In this document: in pieces, positions 51,075-60,308 of the stretch
Layout of the letters: every line of letters begins with the position of its first letter
Position numbering within the stretch: the stretch's first letter is position 1
Source of the DNA: Bacillota bacterium
Lineage (GTDB): Bacteria > Bacillota > Clostridia > Tissierellales > Tissierellaceae
Assembly (NCBI GenBank): GCA_023388495.1
Contig: JAEWGC010000011.1
Span: forward strand, 62,001 to 126,000
Length of the DNA: 64,000 bases
Reading direction: 5' to 3'
Position numbers and translations under genes: made by a program
Notes under the pieces: generated by a model
What the model was told of the DNA's origin: nothing
What the model saw: only the letters and a program-made list of their open reading frames with translations
Database searches by the model: none

Positions 51075-53192
51075 ATGGAAAATGTGAAATATAAAATATT
51101 AGATATTGAATATGACAAGATGTTTAAGAAACTACCTTTAGTTATTATGATATTTCTTGGACTTGTATATCTAGGGGTTACAAACTATTTAGCTTATCAT
51201 GTTATAGCAGAATTATATAGTGCTATAGTGGCCTTTATGATGGTGACCATATCTATAAATACATATAAAATCAATAAAGATAATAGAATAATATTTTTAG
51301 GTATTGCCTATGGTTTTATCGCCTTTTTTGATTTAATACATATGATGACATATAAGGGAATGAGTGTTTTCGGAGATGATACAGCTAATATTCCAACTCA
51401 GTTGTGGATTGTTGCTAGATATCTTGAGAGTTTATCCTTTTCAGCTTGTTTTCTATTACCCAAAAAGAAATATAATATAAAGATAATATTTTTTATATAT
51501 ATTTGTATTTCAATACTAGTATTAGTTTTCATATTTAACTTAAATATTTTTCCTGATTGCTATATAGAGGATTTTGGATTAACTTCCTTTAAAATAACAA
51601 GTGAATATATTGTATGTGGGATATTATTCTTTAATATTTTATTTTTCATCAAGAAAAAACATAAGAGGTTAAATAAAAATGATTTATTTATAGTATCCTC
51701 TTTAATAGCCACAGCTGTATCTGAAATATTTTTAGTTTTTTATATTGATGTATATAGTTTATCAAATATATTTGGACATATTTTTAAGATTGTTTCTTAT
51801 TATTTTGTTTATATAGCCTTAATTCAGTCCAGCTTGCAAGAGCCTTATTTTGGATTACTTGAATTAAACAATACTTTAGATAATAAGAATAGAGAATTAC
51901 AAAAATTAATATATCATCTTAAATCAGAAGTTGATATAAGAAAAGGTTTAGAAGTTGAAAATCTAAAGAAAAGAGAAATACTAGATTCAGTACTAGAATC
52001 ATCTATGGATGGAATATTGGTTGTAGACAATTGTGGAAGAATTATACATTATAACAATTTACTTATAAAGATGTGGAATATATCTCATGAAATATTGTTT
52101 CATGAGGATTACACTAAGCCTCTTGAACTTGCGAGAAATCAACTAAATAATATAGAAGAATTTGACGAATTTATAAATAAATCCTGGGATCATCAGGTAA
52201 GTCGTAGCTGTGAATTATATATTAAAGATGGACGAACTATAGAAGCATTTACAGTACCACTTATCAATAAAAGTATAAGGATGGGAAAAGTAATTAGCTT
52301 TAGAGATATTACCAGAAGAAATGAAATATTAGAGCTACAAAAAGAAATACAAATTAAGCAGATTCTATTAGAGAAGGCAAAGGAATTTGATGAGGTAAAA
52401 AATAATTTTTTTGCTACAGTATCACATGAATTTAGAACTCCTCTAAATATTATATTAGGAGTAATTCAATTATTGCCATATGTGGATAAGGAAGATAAAG
52501 GTTATTCGGATAATGTTTTAGTAAGTAAATATGTCGATATGGTAAAACAAAATTGTTATAGATTAATTAAATTAGCTAATAATTTTATAGATATTACTAA
52601 AATTGATGCTGGATATATGGAAATGAATTTAAAGAATTATAACATTGTTTCTCTAATAGAAGATATTACATTATCAATAGTAGAATATAGTAATAGCATG
52701 GGTATATCTCTAGTATTTGATACAGAAGTAGAAGAATTGATAACTGCATGTGATGCCGATAAGCTAGAAAGGATTATGTTGAATCTACTTTCAAATGCTA
52801 TTAAGTTTGTAGAGCTAGGGGGAAATGTCAAGGTAAGTCTTAAAAAGGAAGAAGAGTCTGTTATTATATCCGTAAAGGATAACGGAGAGGGAATACCAAG
52901 AGAAATGATAGAAACGATATTTGATAGATTTAAACAAGTAGATTCAACCCTAAGAAGGAAAAAGGAAGGTAGTGGAATAGGATTATCTATTGTAAAGTCA
53001 ATGGTAGAAATGCATGGGGGAACTATTTCATTAGATAGTGAAATAGGTAAAGGTAGCGAATTTATTATTACTCTACCAATATCCATAGTAGAAGAAAATG
53101 ATTTAAATCTTATGGAGTATACAGCTAAAGAAATAAATGTGGATAAAATAAATATAGAGTTTTCTGATATATATGAGTTAAATCATATATAG
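51075..53192 (+). CDS. MASE3-domain sensor histidine kinase with PAS domain
   Basis: A 705-residue kinase. About eight N-terminal hydrophobic segments (residues 18-255) form a MASE3-type membrane sensor with the typical FFDLIHMMTYKGM and WIVARYLESLSF stretches. A PAS domain follows (about 315-425), then HisKA with FFATVSHEFRTPLN (phosphoryl His) and HATPase with NLLSNAIKF, VKDNGEGIP and GSGIGLSIV. No receiver domain or response-regulator gene is adjacent, so its partner is elsewhere. The signal is unknown. It has a GGGGGG site, and a TATAAT lies about 50 bases upstream. Confidence 0.92.
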   Translation: MENVKYKILDIEYDKMFKKLPLVIMIFLGLVYLGVTNYLAYHVIAELYSAIVAFMMVTISINTYKINKDNRIIFLGIAYGFIAFFDLIHMMTYKGMSVFGDDTANIPTQLWIVARYLESLSFSACFLLPKKKYNIKIIFFIYICISILVLVFIFNLNIFPDCYIEDFGLTSFKITSEYIVCGILFFNILFFIKKKHKRLNKNDLFIVSSLIATAVSEIFLVFYIDVYSLSNIFGHIFKIVSYYFVYIALIQSSLQEPYFGLLELNNTLDNKNRELQKLIYHLKSEVDIRKGLEVENLKKREILDSVLESSMDGILVVDNCGRIIHYNNLLIKMWNISHEILFHEDYTKPLELARNQLNNIEEFDEFINKSWDHQVSRSCELYIKDGRTIEAFTVPLINKSIRMGKVISFRDITRRNEILELQKEIQIKQILLEKAKEFDEVKNNFFATVSHEFRTPLNIILGVIQLLPYVDKEDKGYSDNVLVSKYVDMVKQNCYRLIKLANNFIDITKIDAGYMEMNLKNYNIVSLIEDITLSIVEYSNSMGISLVFDTEVEELITACDADKLERIMLNLLSNAIKFVELGGNVKVSLKKEEESVIISVKDNGEGIPREMIETIFDRFKQVDSTLRRKKEGSGIGLSIVKSMVEMHGGTISLDSEIGKGSEFIITLPISIVEENDLNLMEYTAKEINVDKINIEFSDIYELNHI

Positions 53193-53204
53193 AAAACCAG
53201 TGAA

Positions 53205-53246
53205 AATAAACCGTAGACAATTAAATTGTTTGCGGTTTATTTTATT
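53205..53246 (+). terminator. Terminator after the histidine kinase gene
   Basis: AATAAACCGTAGACAATT pairs with AATTGTTTGCGGTTTATT (two mismatched positions), followed by TTATT. Confidence 0.75.
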
Positions 53247-53371
53247 AAACAAGCTTTGATAAAAAATAAACTCACAGAATAGTCTAAATATTCATTTACT
53301 TTCGCAAGTGAATGTAGTATAATCATCTAAACTTATAAATATAATGTAGAAAATATTGAAGGAGGGATATT

Positions 53372-54742
53372 ATGGATAACAAAGTTAAAAAGCAAGAAGA
53401 AAGGGGTTCTTGGGGATCAAGCTTTGGATTTATTATGGCTGCAGCAGGTTCAGCCGTAGGGTTAGGTAATCTATGGAAGTTTCCATATCTAGCAGGAAAA
53501 AATGGTGGGGCTGTATTTGTCATAGTTTATTTAGCAATTGTAGTTTTAGTTGGATTTACCATGATGTTGGGAGAAATGATTATTGGTAGAAAAACACAAC
53601 TTGATCCTTATGGAGCATATAAGAAACTAAATAAAAATTGGGGGTTTTTAGGTTTTATTGGAATTTTAACGGCATTTTTAATTTTATCTTATTATAGTGT
53701 AGTAGGTGGTTGGGTTATTAAATATGTTGTTGCAACAATAACTGGTAGTATAGGGGCAGATAAAGCCACATATTTTAATGGGTTTATAAAAGCATCAGTA
53801 GAACCTCTAATCTATCATGGAGTATTTATGATATTAACAGTAGCTATAGTATTTAAAGGAATATCTGGTGGAATTGAAAAGGCAAGTAAAATAATGATGC
53901 CTGCATTATTCCTTATGCTTATCATAGTAGCCATAAGGTCTATAACACTTAATGGAGCTTCAGCAGGACTTTCTTATTATCTAAAGCCTGATTTTAGTAA
54001 GTTTAATGCAAGAGTTTTGGTTGATGCATTAGGTCAAGTATTCTTTTCCTTATCTTTAGGTATGGGTGCTTTAATTACCTATGGTAGTTATTTAAAAGGT
54101 GATGAAAATTTAGAGAAAAATGCCTTAATAATACCTGGACTTGATACTGCAGTGGCACTATTAGCAGGATTTGCTGTTCTTCCAGCAGTATTTGCTTTTG
54201 GATTTGAACCAAGCCAAGGTGCAGGACTTATGTTTATAACTTTACCAGCAGTATTTGAGGCTATGCCTATGGGAGCAATATTTGGTATTATTTTCTTTGT
54301 TTTAGTATTCTTTGCAGCTCTGACATCTGCTATTTCCTTACTTGAGGTAGCTGTATCCTATGGAATTGATCAGCGTAAGTGGTCAAGAAATAAGGCTGTA
54401 GCCATATTTGCATTTCTGATGTTTATAATTGGAATATTTGCTTCTTTATCTATGGGACCTATGGCAGATTTCCATATCCCATTATTTAATATGGGAGTAT
54501 TTGATACATTAGACTTCTTTACATCTAATATATTAATGCCCGTAGGTGGACTACTTATGGCCATATTTATCGGATATATTTGGGGTGTAGATGAAGCTAT
54601 TGCAGAAGTAAAGAAGAGCCCAGGAGTAAGCTTTAAACTTGAAAAATTCTGGACTATATTAATCAGATATGTAGTACCTATTGCTATATTTATAGTATTA
54701 TTAAGTTCTTTAGGCTTTTTAGATAAGATTTTAGGTAATTAA
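53372..54742 (+). CDS. Sodium:neurotransmitter symporter (NSS) family amino-acid transporter
   Basis: A 456-residue transporter with about 11-12 spans. The TM1 motif AAGSAVGLGNLWKFPY, which forms the sodium and substrate site, is followed by TM3 and TM6 regions VVGGWVIKYV and FFSLSLGMGALITYGSY; TM8 carries the serine/threonine-rich AALTSAISLLEV. The family (LeuT, Tyt1, MhsT) imports amino acids with sodium. The shortened length and 11-span tendency are usual for bacterial members. It is a single gene with GGAGG and a downstream terminator, fitting amino-acid fermentation. Confidence 0.93.
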   Translation: MDNKVKKQEERGSWGSSFGFIMAAAGSAVGLGNLWKFPYLAGKNGGAVFVIVYLAIVVLVGFTMMLGEMIIGRKTQLDPYGAYKKLNKNWGFLGFIGILTAFLILSYYSVVGGWVIKYVVATITGSIGADKATYFNGFIKASVEPLIYHGVFMILTVAIVFKGISGGIEKASKIMMPALFLMLIIVAIRSITLNGASAGLSYYLKPDFSKFNARVLVDALGQVFFSLSLGMGALITYGSYLKGDENLEKNALIIPGLDTAVALLAGFAVLPAVFAFGFEPSQGAGLMFITLPAVFEAMPMGAIFGIIFFVLVFFAALTSAISLLEVAVSYGIDQRKWSRNKAVAIFAFLMFIIGIFASLSMGPMADFHIPLFNMGVFDTLDFFTSNILMPVGGLLMAIFIGYIWGVDEAIAEVKKSPGVSFKLEKFWTILIRYVVPIAIFIVLLSSLGFLDKILGN

Positions 54743-54806
54743 AATTAACAAGATGTTTAGGGGATAAATTTAGATAATTATATGAATTTTGTATAAAAAA
54801 TGACAT

Positions 54807-54848
54807 AAAAAACTCCTTTATAGAAAAGATACTATAAAGGAGTTTTAA
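54807..54848. terminator. Terminator after the NSS transporter gene
   Basis: AAAACTCCTTTATAG pairs perfectly with CTATAAAGGAGTTTT around AAAAGATA. Confidence 0.8.
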
Positions 54849-54884
54849 ATTAACTACTAAATAATTATTGTGGAGGTTATGGAT

Positions 54885-55160
54885 ATGTTATTTAACAACA
54901 TTATCGAAAAAAGAATTGTCAAAGGTGGAGTTCACAAGTCTATATTAGAAATGACAGCAGATGATTATAATAAGGTATATAATGGGGAATATAATGAGAA
55001 AATAGCTTCTGAGATTATAAGCCATCATTTTGATAGAAGAGGAGACGATGGAAGGCCTACAGATATTCAAATTAAACATGAAGAAGATAGTAATATGGTG
55101 AGGATTTATGCAAATATAAATTACTTAGGAAATGATCATACTAGATATGGTAGAAGATAA
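54885..55160 (+). CDS. Hypothetical small protein
   Basis: A 91-residue soluble protein starting at MLFNNIIEKR, eight bases after GGAGG; a longer GTG start at 54870 overlaps the ribosome site. It is polar, with no signal peptide, membrane span or known motif; it ends with an Arg-rich tail (HTRYGRR). It is flanked by terminators on both sides, so it is an independent small transcription unit. I do not recognise a family. Confidence 0.65.
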   Translation: MLFNNIIEKRIVKGGVHKSILEMTADDYNKVYNGEYNEKIASEIISHHFDRRGDDGRPTDIQIKHEEDSNMVRIYANINYLGNDHTRYGRR

Positions 55161-55200
55161 TAGATAATGGTACTCAAGACATTGAGTACCATTGTCTATT
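55159..55200. terminator. Terminator/long hairpin after the small gene
   Basis: AATGGTACTCAA and TTGAGTACCATT pair perfectly around GACA, with an outer AATAGA/TCTATT pair. No strong T-run follows. Confidence 0.65.
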
Positions 55201-55306
55201 ATAAATCATTTAAATAATATTATATTCAATTCCACAGAAATATTGTATAATGTAATATTAGAAATACAATTTGAATTTTGTTGTATCAAAAGGAGTTGAT
55301 GGGCTA

Positions 55307-56056
55307 ATGCCTAAATATAGGAAAACATTTGAGATACCATATTATGATACAGATAAATATAGAAGGGCTACGCCTATGGCAATGCTTACATATTTAGGAG
55401 AAACATCAGGTTCTCATACAGATAGTATTGGTTTTAGCGTTGATAGGCTACAAGAATTGAACTATGGTTGGGTATTAAACAGATGGAAGGTGAGGATTCT
55501 CAGATATCCAAATGTAAAAGAAAAAATAACAATTGAAACTTGGACTTCTAGTATAGATAGGTTCTATGCCACTAGGGAATTTATTATATATGATGAAAAT
55601 TATATTGAGATAGGAAGAGCTTCTACTGTTTGGATATTTTTAAATATGGAAAAAAAGAGGCCTATTAGAATACCGGTGGAGTTTATCCAAGTCGTAAATC
55701 CTATAGAAGAAAAAACCTTTGAAGATTTTTATGATTTCAAAAAAGAAATGAATGTAGAAGAATATATGGATTTTTATGTAAGGCGGTCAGATATTGATCA
55801 TAATAACCATGTAAATAACACAAAATATCTTTCATGGATGTTGGAGACTATTCCTGAAGACATTTATGAAAACTATATCTTAAGTGAATTTGAAATTTTA
55901 TATAAAAAAGAAACTATTTATGGTAATACAATATTATCTGGTAGTAGTGAATTTAATAAAGAAGATAATTTATATAAGTACTTTCATAATATTTTAGATA
56001 GGGAAAGTGGAGACATTCATTCAATGGGTATTACCAGATGGATAAAAATAAGTTAG
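55307..56056 (+). CDS. Acyl-ACP thioesterase (FatA/FatB-type double hot-dog)
   Basis: About 249 residues forming two hot-dog domains. The first has FEIPYYDTDKYRRATPMAML and the helix LGETSGSHTDSIGFSVDRL; the catalytic region in the second domain reads RRSDIDHNNHVNNTKYLSWML with the conserved Asn and His. Bacterial members release fatty acids from acyl carrier protein. An earlier in-frame start at 55271 precedes the AAAGGAG site and is disfavoured. It is a single gene; a lipid-salvage or membrane-composition role is the likely context. Confidence 0.9.
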   Translation: MPKYRKTFEIPYYDTDKYRRATPMAMLTYLGETSGSHTDSIGFSVDRLQELNYGWVLNRWKVRILRYPNVKEKITIETWTSSIDRFYATREFIIYDENYIEIGRASTVWIFLNMEKKRPIRIPVEFIQVVNPIEEKTFEDFYDFKKEMNVEEYMDFYVRRSDIDHNNHVNNTKYLSWMLETIPEDIYENYILSEFEILYKKETIYGNTILSGSSEFNKEDNLYKYFHNILDRESGDIHSMGITRWIKIS

Positions 56057-56078
56057 GTATTACACCTAACTTGTTTTT
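56050..56078. terminator. Bidirectional terminator
   Basis: AAGTTAGGT and ACCTAACTT flank ATTAC between convergent genes, followed by TGTTTTTA. Confidence 0.65.
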
Positions 56079-56574
56079 ATCCTTCAAAGTCTACTTTTAC
56101 TATTTTTCCTTTTTCGTCTAAGCTCATTCTTGTAACTTTAGTTAATTTTGGGACATTATCAATTTTAGAACATTCTAACATATGATATACCTTAGAAGTA
56201 TCACCAGTTTCTTTATAAACATCTCTTAATAGTTTTAAAATTGAATAAGGATGCTCAGGCTCTTTTAAGGTTACAAAAGATGTATTTGGCTTTGCCATAG
56301 CCTCACCAATTAATTTTTCAAAGTCTAAATTATCTAGTCCTGGAATAAGGAAATATTCAACATCACTGTTTAAGTCTTCAAATCCCTTAACTTGAATTGA
56401 TTTAAAGTTACCCTTTGCTACTGCCATTAAAGTAGCCATTAGTGGTCTGATACCTGCAGATCTATGGCCAGATACAATAACTGACTCTTTTCTAGCAATG
56501 GCCTCTTCAATGTATTTGCCTTCTGCTTCTGTCATAAATTCTTGTGTTACATACTTTTGAATCATTGAGTTCAT
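56077..56574 (-). CDS. Hypothetical protein resembling a degenerate secretion-ATPase (CpaF/T2SE-like) fragment
   Basis: A 165-residue soluble protein. The segment AIARKESVIVSGHRSAGIRPLMATLMAVAKG has the position and hydrophobic pattern of the Walker A strand-loop-helix of type II/IV secretion ATPases, but the loop reads SGHRSAGIR in place of GxxGxGKT, so it cannot bind ATP in the standard way. A later FVTLKEPEHPYSILKLLRDV resembles the region after Walker B. It ends with a short beta-rich tail. Function unknown; the similarity is my reading of the pattern only. Confidence 0.6.
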   Translation of the reverse strand: MNSMIQKYVTQEFMTEAEGKYIEEAIARKESVIVSGHRSAGIRPLMATLMAVAKGNFKSIQVKGFEDLNSDVEYFLIPGLDNLDFEKLIGEAMAKPNTSFVTLKEPEHPYSILKLLRDVYKETGDTSKVYHMLECSKIDNVPKLTKVTRMSLDEKGKIVKVDFEG

Positions 56575-56803
56575 TTAAAACGCTCCTTTATTCATTGAAT
56601 TTTATTTAATTTAAATAACTATGAAAATTCTGTATACATGATTATGATAACATTAAAGAAAAATAAAATAAAGATTTGTTATGTTTTAAACAAAGCAATG
56701 GTATTATCCTATATAATTTTACCCAATTTAATGATAAAATAGGTATACTATATATTAAAATTAAAAAAATAATATAAATACTTTGAAATACGAGGGGGTA
56801 CTA

Positions 56804-57235
56804 ATGATGAAATTAAAAATGGAAAAACAAAAAAGCATAGCTCTCATAGCCCATGACAATAAAAAGGATGATTTAATAAATTGGGTAAAGGAAAATAAAG
56901 AAACTCTAGCTAAGCATTTTCTATGTGGTACAGGAACAACTTCAAGAAAAATATCAGAAGGTACAGGATTGCCAGTAAAAGCCTTTAAGTCTGGGCCGTT
57001 AGGCGGAGACCAACAAATAGGCGCTCGCATTGTAGAAGGGAAAATTGATATGGTGATTTTTTTCTGGGATCCATTGGAATCACAACCTCATGATCCAGAT
57101 ATAAAGGCATTACTTAGAATCGCTGTATTATATGATATTCCTATAGCAACTAATAGATCATCTGCAGATTATATATTATCTTCGCCTATAATGGATGAAG
57201 AATATATACGAGAAATAAGTTATCTTTCTAATTAA
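56804..57235 (+). CDS. mgsA: Methylglyoxal synthase
   Basis: A 143-residue enzyme that converts dihydroxyacetone phosphate to methylglyoxal and phosphate, a bypass that frees phosphate under sugar-phosphate stress. Motifs [42 protein letters not shown] and the catalytic region [21 protein letters not shown] are diagnostic. The start at 56804 after GAGGGGG is preferred to an upstream TTG. It is a single gene in an AT-rich region. Confidence 0.96.
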   Translation: MMKLKMEKQKSIALIAHDNKKDDLINWVKENKETLAKHFLCGTGTTSRKISEGTGLPVKAFKSGPLGGDQQIGARIVEGKIDMVIFFWDPLESQPHDPDIKALLRIAVLYDIPIATNRSSADYILSSPIMDEEYIREISYLSN

Positions 57236-57491
57236 GAAAATCATAATAAAGTTTTGGAATAAATAAAAAATTAAGGTAAATTTGGCCTTAGATTCATTAA
57301 AAAGATATAAAATCTAGTTGCAATCTATCTTATAGTGTGTTAATATTAGGGTGTAGCTTTAATTCGGAAGTAAATAATCAATACACAATAATTTCTACAG
57401 GTTCAGAGTATTATCTGCATATAGTAAAGAAATTTTATTGTTGGTATTTTTACAAAAGAATTAAAGAAATAAAATTTCGGAGGTATATGCA
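57236..57491 (+). other. Long leader region of the cold-shock gene
   Basis: About 256 bases without an open gene. A TCGGAGG ribosome site precedes the cold-shock start. A long untranslated leader that changes structure with temperature is typical of cspA-type genes, but I could not fold it. Confidence 0.4.
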
Positions 57492-57689
57492 ATGAAAGGT
57501 ACAGTAAAATGGTTTAACGCAGAAAAAGGATTTGGATTTATTACTACTGAAGAAGGAAACGATGTATTCGCTCACTTCTCACAAATCAACAAAGAAGGAT
57601 TCAAAACTTTAGAAGAAGGTCAAGAAGTTGAATTCAACGTTGTAGAAGGCGCTAAAGGCTTACAAGCTGAAAACATCACAATTATCTAG
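57492..57689 (+). CDS. cspA: Cold-shock protein (CspA family)
   Basis: A 65-residue OB-fold protein that binds single-stranded nucleic acid and acts as RNA chaperone. RNP1 (KGFGFITT) and RNP2 (VFAHFSQI) motifs are present in [31 protein letters not shown] order, and the length is that of the family. Codon use looks more GC-tolerant (TTC, AAC, ATC) than neighbouring genes, as expected for a highly expressed gene. It ends at a perfect palindromic hairpin. Confidence 0.97.
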   Translation: MKGTVKWFNAEKGFGFITTEEGNDVFAHFSQINKEGFKTLEEGQEVEFNVVEGAKGLQAENITII

Positions 57690-57704
57690 TTAATGGATGC
57701 TTAC

Positions 57705-57734
57705 AACCTCTTAAAGATATATCTTTAAGAGGTT
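57705..57734 (+). terminator. Perfect palindromic hairpin after cspA
   Basis: AACCTCTTAAAGATA is followed directly by its exact reverse complement. The following T-stretch (TTCTGTTGTTG) is weak. Confidence 0.7.
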
Positions 57735-57815
57735 TTCTGTTGTTGACAACAAAAAAACTTTATGATACCTTTAGTAAAGATTACGCTTTAAAATTCAAAT
57801 AAAAGGAGAATACAT

Positions 57816-58565
57816 ATGGCGGAAAAAAAAGTTCTAGCAGTAGTAAATGGTAAAGAAATAACAGAAGATACTGTACTCAAGTTTCTTAATGATTTGGGGC
57901 CTCAAATGGCTATGCAGTTTCAATCACCAGAAGGTATAAAAAGAGTAGTAGATGAGTTAGTAAATCAGGAAGTGATGTATCTAGATGCTTTAGAGGGTGG
58001 ATTAGATAAAGAAGAAGCTTTCGTTAAAGAACTAGACAGATTAAAAGAAGGATTACTTAAACAATATGCATTAAATAATATTATATCTAAAGTTACAGTT
58101 ACTGAAGGTGAAATTCTAGAGTTTTACAATCAAAACAAGGAAAACTTTCAGAAACCTGAATCCGTAGTTGCCAGCCATATTTTAGTTGATAGTGAAGAAA
58201 AGGCAAAGGATATCATTAGGGAAATCAATGATGAGATTTCTTTTGAAGAGGCTGCTGACAAATATTCATCTTGCCCTTCTAAGGCACAGGGAGGTAATTT
58301 AGGTGAATTTACTAAAGGACAAATGGTTCCAGAATTTGAAGAAGCTGCATTCAACATGGAAGTAGATACTATATCAGAGCCAGTGAAAACTCAATTTGGC
58401 TACCATATAATTAAGTTAGTGTCTAAAAACAAAGAAGCTTTAAGCGCCTTTGATGAAGTAAAAGGCCAAATAACTCAGCAATTACTTGGAATGAAGCAGC
58501 AAGAAGCTTACTTAAATAAAACAAATCAATTAAAAGAAAAATATGATGTAGTAAATAATATGTAG
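57816..58565 (+). CDS. Cytoplasmic parvulin-type peptidyl-prolyl isomerase (PrsA/SurA-like)
   Basis: A 249-residue chaperone-isomerase. The N-terminal region (AEKKVLAVVNGKEITEDTVLKFL) resembles a SurA_N domain; the parvulin domain (about 115-210) reads VVASHILVDSEEKA, EISFEEAADKYSSCPSKAQGGNLGEF and VKTQFGYHIIKLV. Unlike PrsA it has no signal peptide or lipobox, so it should act in the cytoplasm. A ribosome site AAAGGAG precedes ATG, and it ends at a terminator before the ion-pump operon. Confidence 0.9.
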   Translation: MAEKKVLAVVNGKEITEDTVLKFLNDLGPQMAMQFQSPEGIKRVVDELVNQEVMYLDALEGGLDKEEAFVKELDRLKEGLLKQYALNNIISKVTVTEGEILEFYNQNKENFQKPESVVASHILVDSEEKAKDIIREINDEISFEEAADKYSSCPSKAQGGNLGEFTKGQMVPEFEEAAFNMEVDTISEPVKTQFGYHIIKLVSKNKEALSAFDEVKGQITQQLLGMKQQEAYLNKTNQLKEKYDVVNNM

Positions 58566-58568
58566 ATG

Positions 58569-58602
58569 AAAAGGAGAGGCTAACAAGCCTCTCCTTTTTT
58601 CG
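58569..58602 (+). terminator. Terminator after the parvulin gene
   Basis: AAAGGAGAGGC and GCCTCTCCTTT pair around TAACAA (AAAGGAGAGGC-TAACAA-GCCTCTCC), followed by TTTTTT. Confidence 0.9.
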
Positions 58603-58710
58603 ATATTTTACTTATATATTCCATTACTTCGGAAAGAAATGTTATTTTTAAAAAATTCTGGGAATATATCATATGTATACAACAACTTATTAAAACATGG
58701 AGGTGTTATT

Positions 58711-59694
58711 TTGAACTGGAAAAATTATTCTAAGTATTTTATCAAACAAAAGATGATGCGAACAGTTATTATTTCCCTAATTCCAATAATATGTGCATCG
58801 ATATATTTCTTTGGATGGAGGACATTAATACTTCTAGGAATCGTCACAATAGCTGGAGGAGCTACAGAATGGATTTTTGAAAAGAAATATAATAGGAAGG
58901 TGTCAGAGGCAGTATTTGTTAGCTGTATTTTATATACTTTAACATTACCGCCCACTACACCCTATTGGATAGCAGTAACAGGAATTATATTTGGTATACT
59001 GTTTGCTAAAGAGGTATTTGGAGGATTTGGTAAGAATGTTTTCAATCCAGCGTTAGTTGCTAGGGCTTTTATATATGTATGTTTCCCTACTCCGCTAACT
59101 ATAGAGTGGTCAAAGGTAGCTACTGGTTTTCCAGCTGGATTAGGTACTTATGTAACAGAAGGTATAGAAGCAGTGTCACAGGCAACGCCAATGCTATTAT
59201 TTAGAGATACTGGAAAAATGACTTCCTTGGTTGATTTACTTATAGGTAATGTATCAGGCTCCATAGGAGAGACATCTGCTATATTAATCCTTTTAGCAGG
59301 TATTTACTTAATTTATAAGAAAGTTGCATCTTGGGAGATAATGACTGGAGTTTTAATAGGTTTTACTGGACTAAGCGGGATCCTATATGTTCTTGGCAAT
59401 AGTCAAGTACCTAATCCTATATTCGGAATACTTGCTGGTGGTTTATTATTTGGTGCGGTGTTTATGGCAACAGACCCTATTTCTGCACCGAAAACAAAAG
59501 AGGGAAAATGGATATATGGTATTCTCATAGGTGTAGTTACAGTAATTATTAGGGGGTATGCCTTATTTGCAGGTGGTATGATGTTTGCAATACTTATAGC
59601 CAATACATTTGCGCCAATAATAGATGAAGGCGTTAATGCTTATAAGAGACATAAAAAGGAGTCTAAAGCTAAGAAGGAAGAGGTGGCAATATGA
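58711..59694 (+). CDS. rnfD: NqrB/RnfD-type membrane subunit of an NQR/RNF-like ion pump
   Basis: About 327 residues with eight or more spans. The start is probably TTG at 58711 after GGAGG; a longer frame from 58639 lacks a site. The block AKEVFGGFGKNVFNPALVARAF is shared by RnfD and NqrB, and SQAT (Thr159 from this start) matches the S-G-A-T site of covalently bound FMN. GAVFMATDPISAP is the late signature. The length is nearer RnfD (310-350) than NqrB (~410). It is the first gene of a five-gene operon whose last member is NqrF, so it probably functions in an NQR-like pump. Confidence 0.88.
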   Translation: MNWKNYSKYFIKQKMMRTVIISLIPIICASIYFFGWRTLILLGIVTIAGGATEWIFEKKYNRKVSEAVFVSCILYTLTLPPTTPYWIAVTGIIFGILFAKEVFGGFGKNVFNPALVARAFIYVCFPTPLTIEWSKVATGFPAGLGTYVTEGIEAVSQATPMLLFRDTGKMTSLVDLLIGNVSGSIGETSAILILLAGIYLIYKKVASWEIMTGVLIGFTGLSGILYVLGNSQVPNPIFGILAGGLLFGAVFMATDPISAPKTKEGKWIYGILIGVVTVIIRGYALFAGGMMFAILIANTFAPIIDEGVNAYKRHKKESKAKKEEVAI

Positions 59695-60308
59695 AAAAAT
59701 CCTTTAGTTTTCCAATAGTTTTTATGATCATCATTACTGCTTTTTTTACTTTTATACTAGCCTTCCTAAACTATAGTACTGCAGATAGAATTGCATTTAA
59801 TCAAGAAGTAGAATTGAGTAAAAAGCTTCTTTATATTTTTGATATAGAACCATTATCTGATGATCCTAATGATATTAATCAAGCTTTTATAGAGAATATA
59901 GGTAATATTGGGTCAGAGGATGAACCGATGTATGTTTATTATGGTGATAATCAAGAAATTTTAGGATATGCAGTACCAGTAAATGGATCTGGTCTTTGGG
60001 GAAGTATAGAGGGGTACGTTGGACTCTCCGCAGATTATTCCACAATGCTTGGCTTAGAGTTTATCTCTCATAGTGAAACACCAGGATTAGGTGGCAGGAT
60101 ATCTGAAGAATGGTATAAAGAGCAATTCAGAGGATTAGATGTAACGACTGTACAAAATGGAAATTATATTATATATAGACCAGCGGCTGGTGGAAATGTA
60201 GATGCTATAGCTGGTGCAACTTTAACATCAAAATCCGTAAGTAATTTAATAAATGAGGATTTAGATAAATTTATTAAAGAGAGGGGAATAAATAATGGCA
60301 GGATATAG
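59691..60308 (+). CDS. rnfG: NqrC/RnfG-type FMN-binding subunit
   Basis: A 205-residue subunit with one N-terminal membrane anchor (about 7-27) and an FMN-binding domain facing outward. LWGSIEGYVGLS and SHSETPGLGGRIS are family motifs, and DAIAGATLTSKSV contains the S/T-G-A-T site where FMN is esterified to Thr. It overlaps the end of the previous gene by 4 bases (ATGA) and the next gene by 14 bases. It passes electrons within the ion-pump complex. Confidence 0.93.
   Translation: MKKSFSFPIVFMIIITAFFTFILAFLNYSTADRIAFNQEVELSKKLLYIFDIEPLSDDPNDINQAFIENIGNIGSEDEPMYVYYGDNQEILGYAVPVNGSGLWGSIEGYVGLSADYSTMLGLEFISHSETPGLGGRISEEWYKEQFRGLDVTTVQNGNYIIYRPAAGGNVDAIAGATLTSKSVSNLINEDLDKFIKERGINNGRI

Noticed and set aside
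52637..53086. 149-residue open frame on the minus strand
   Set aside because: It lies opposite the conserved kinase and ATPase domains of the histidine kinase gene, with Ser/Leu-rich composition typical of a complementary-strand artefact.
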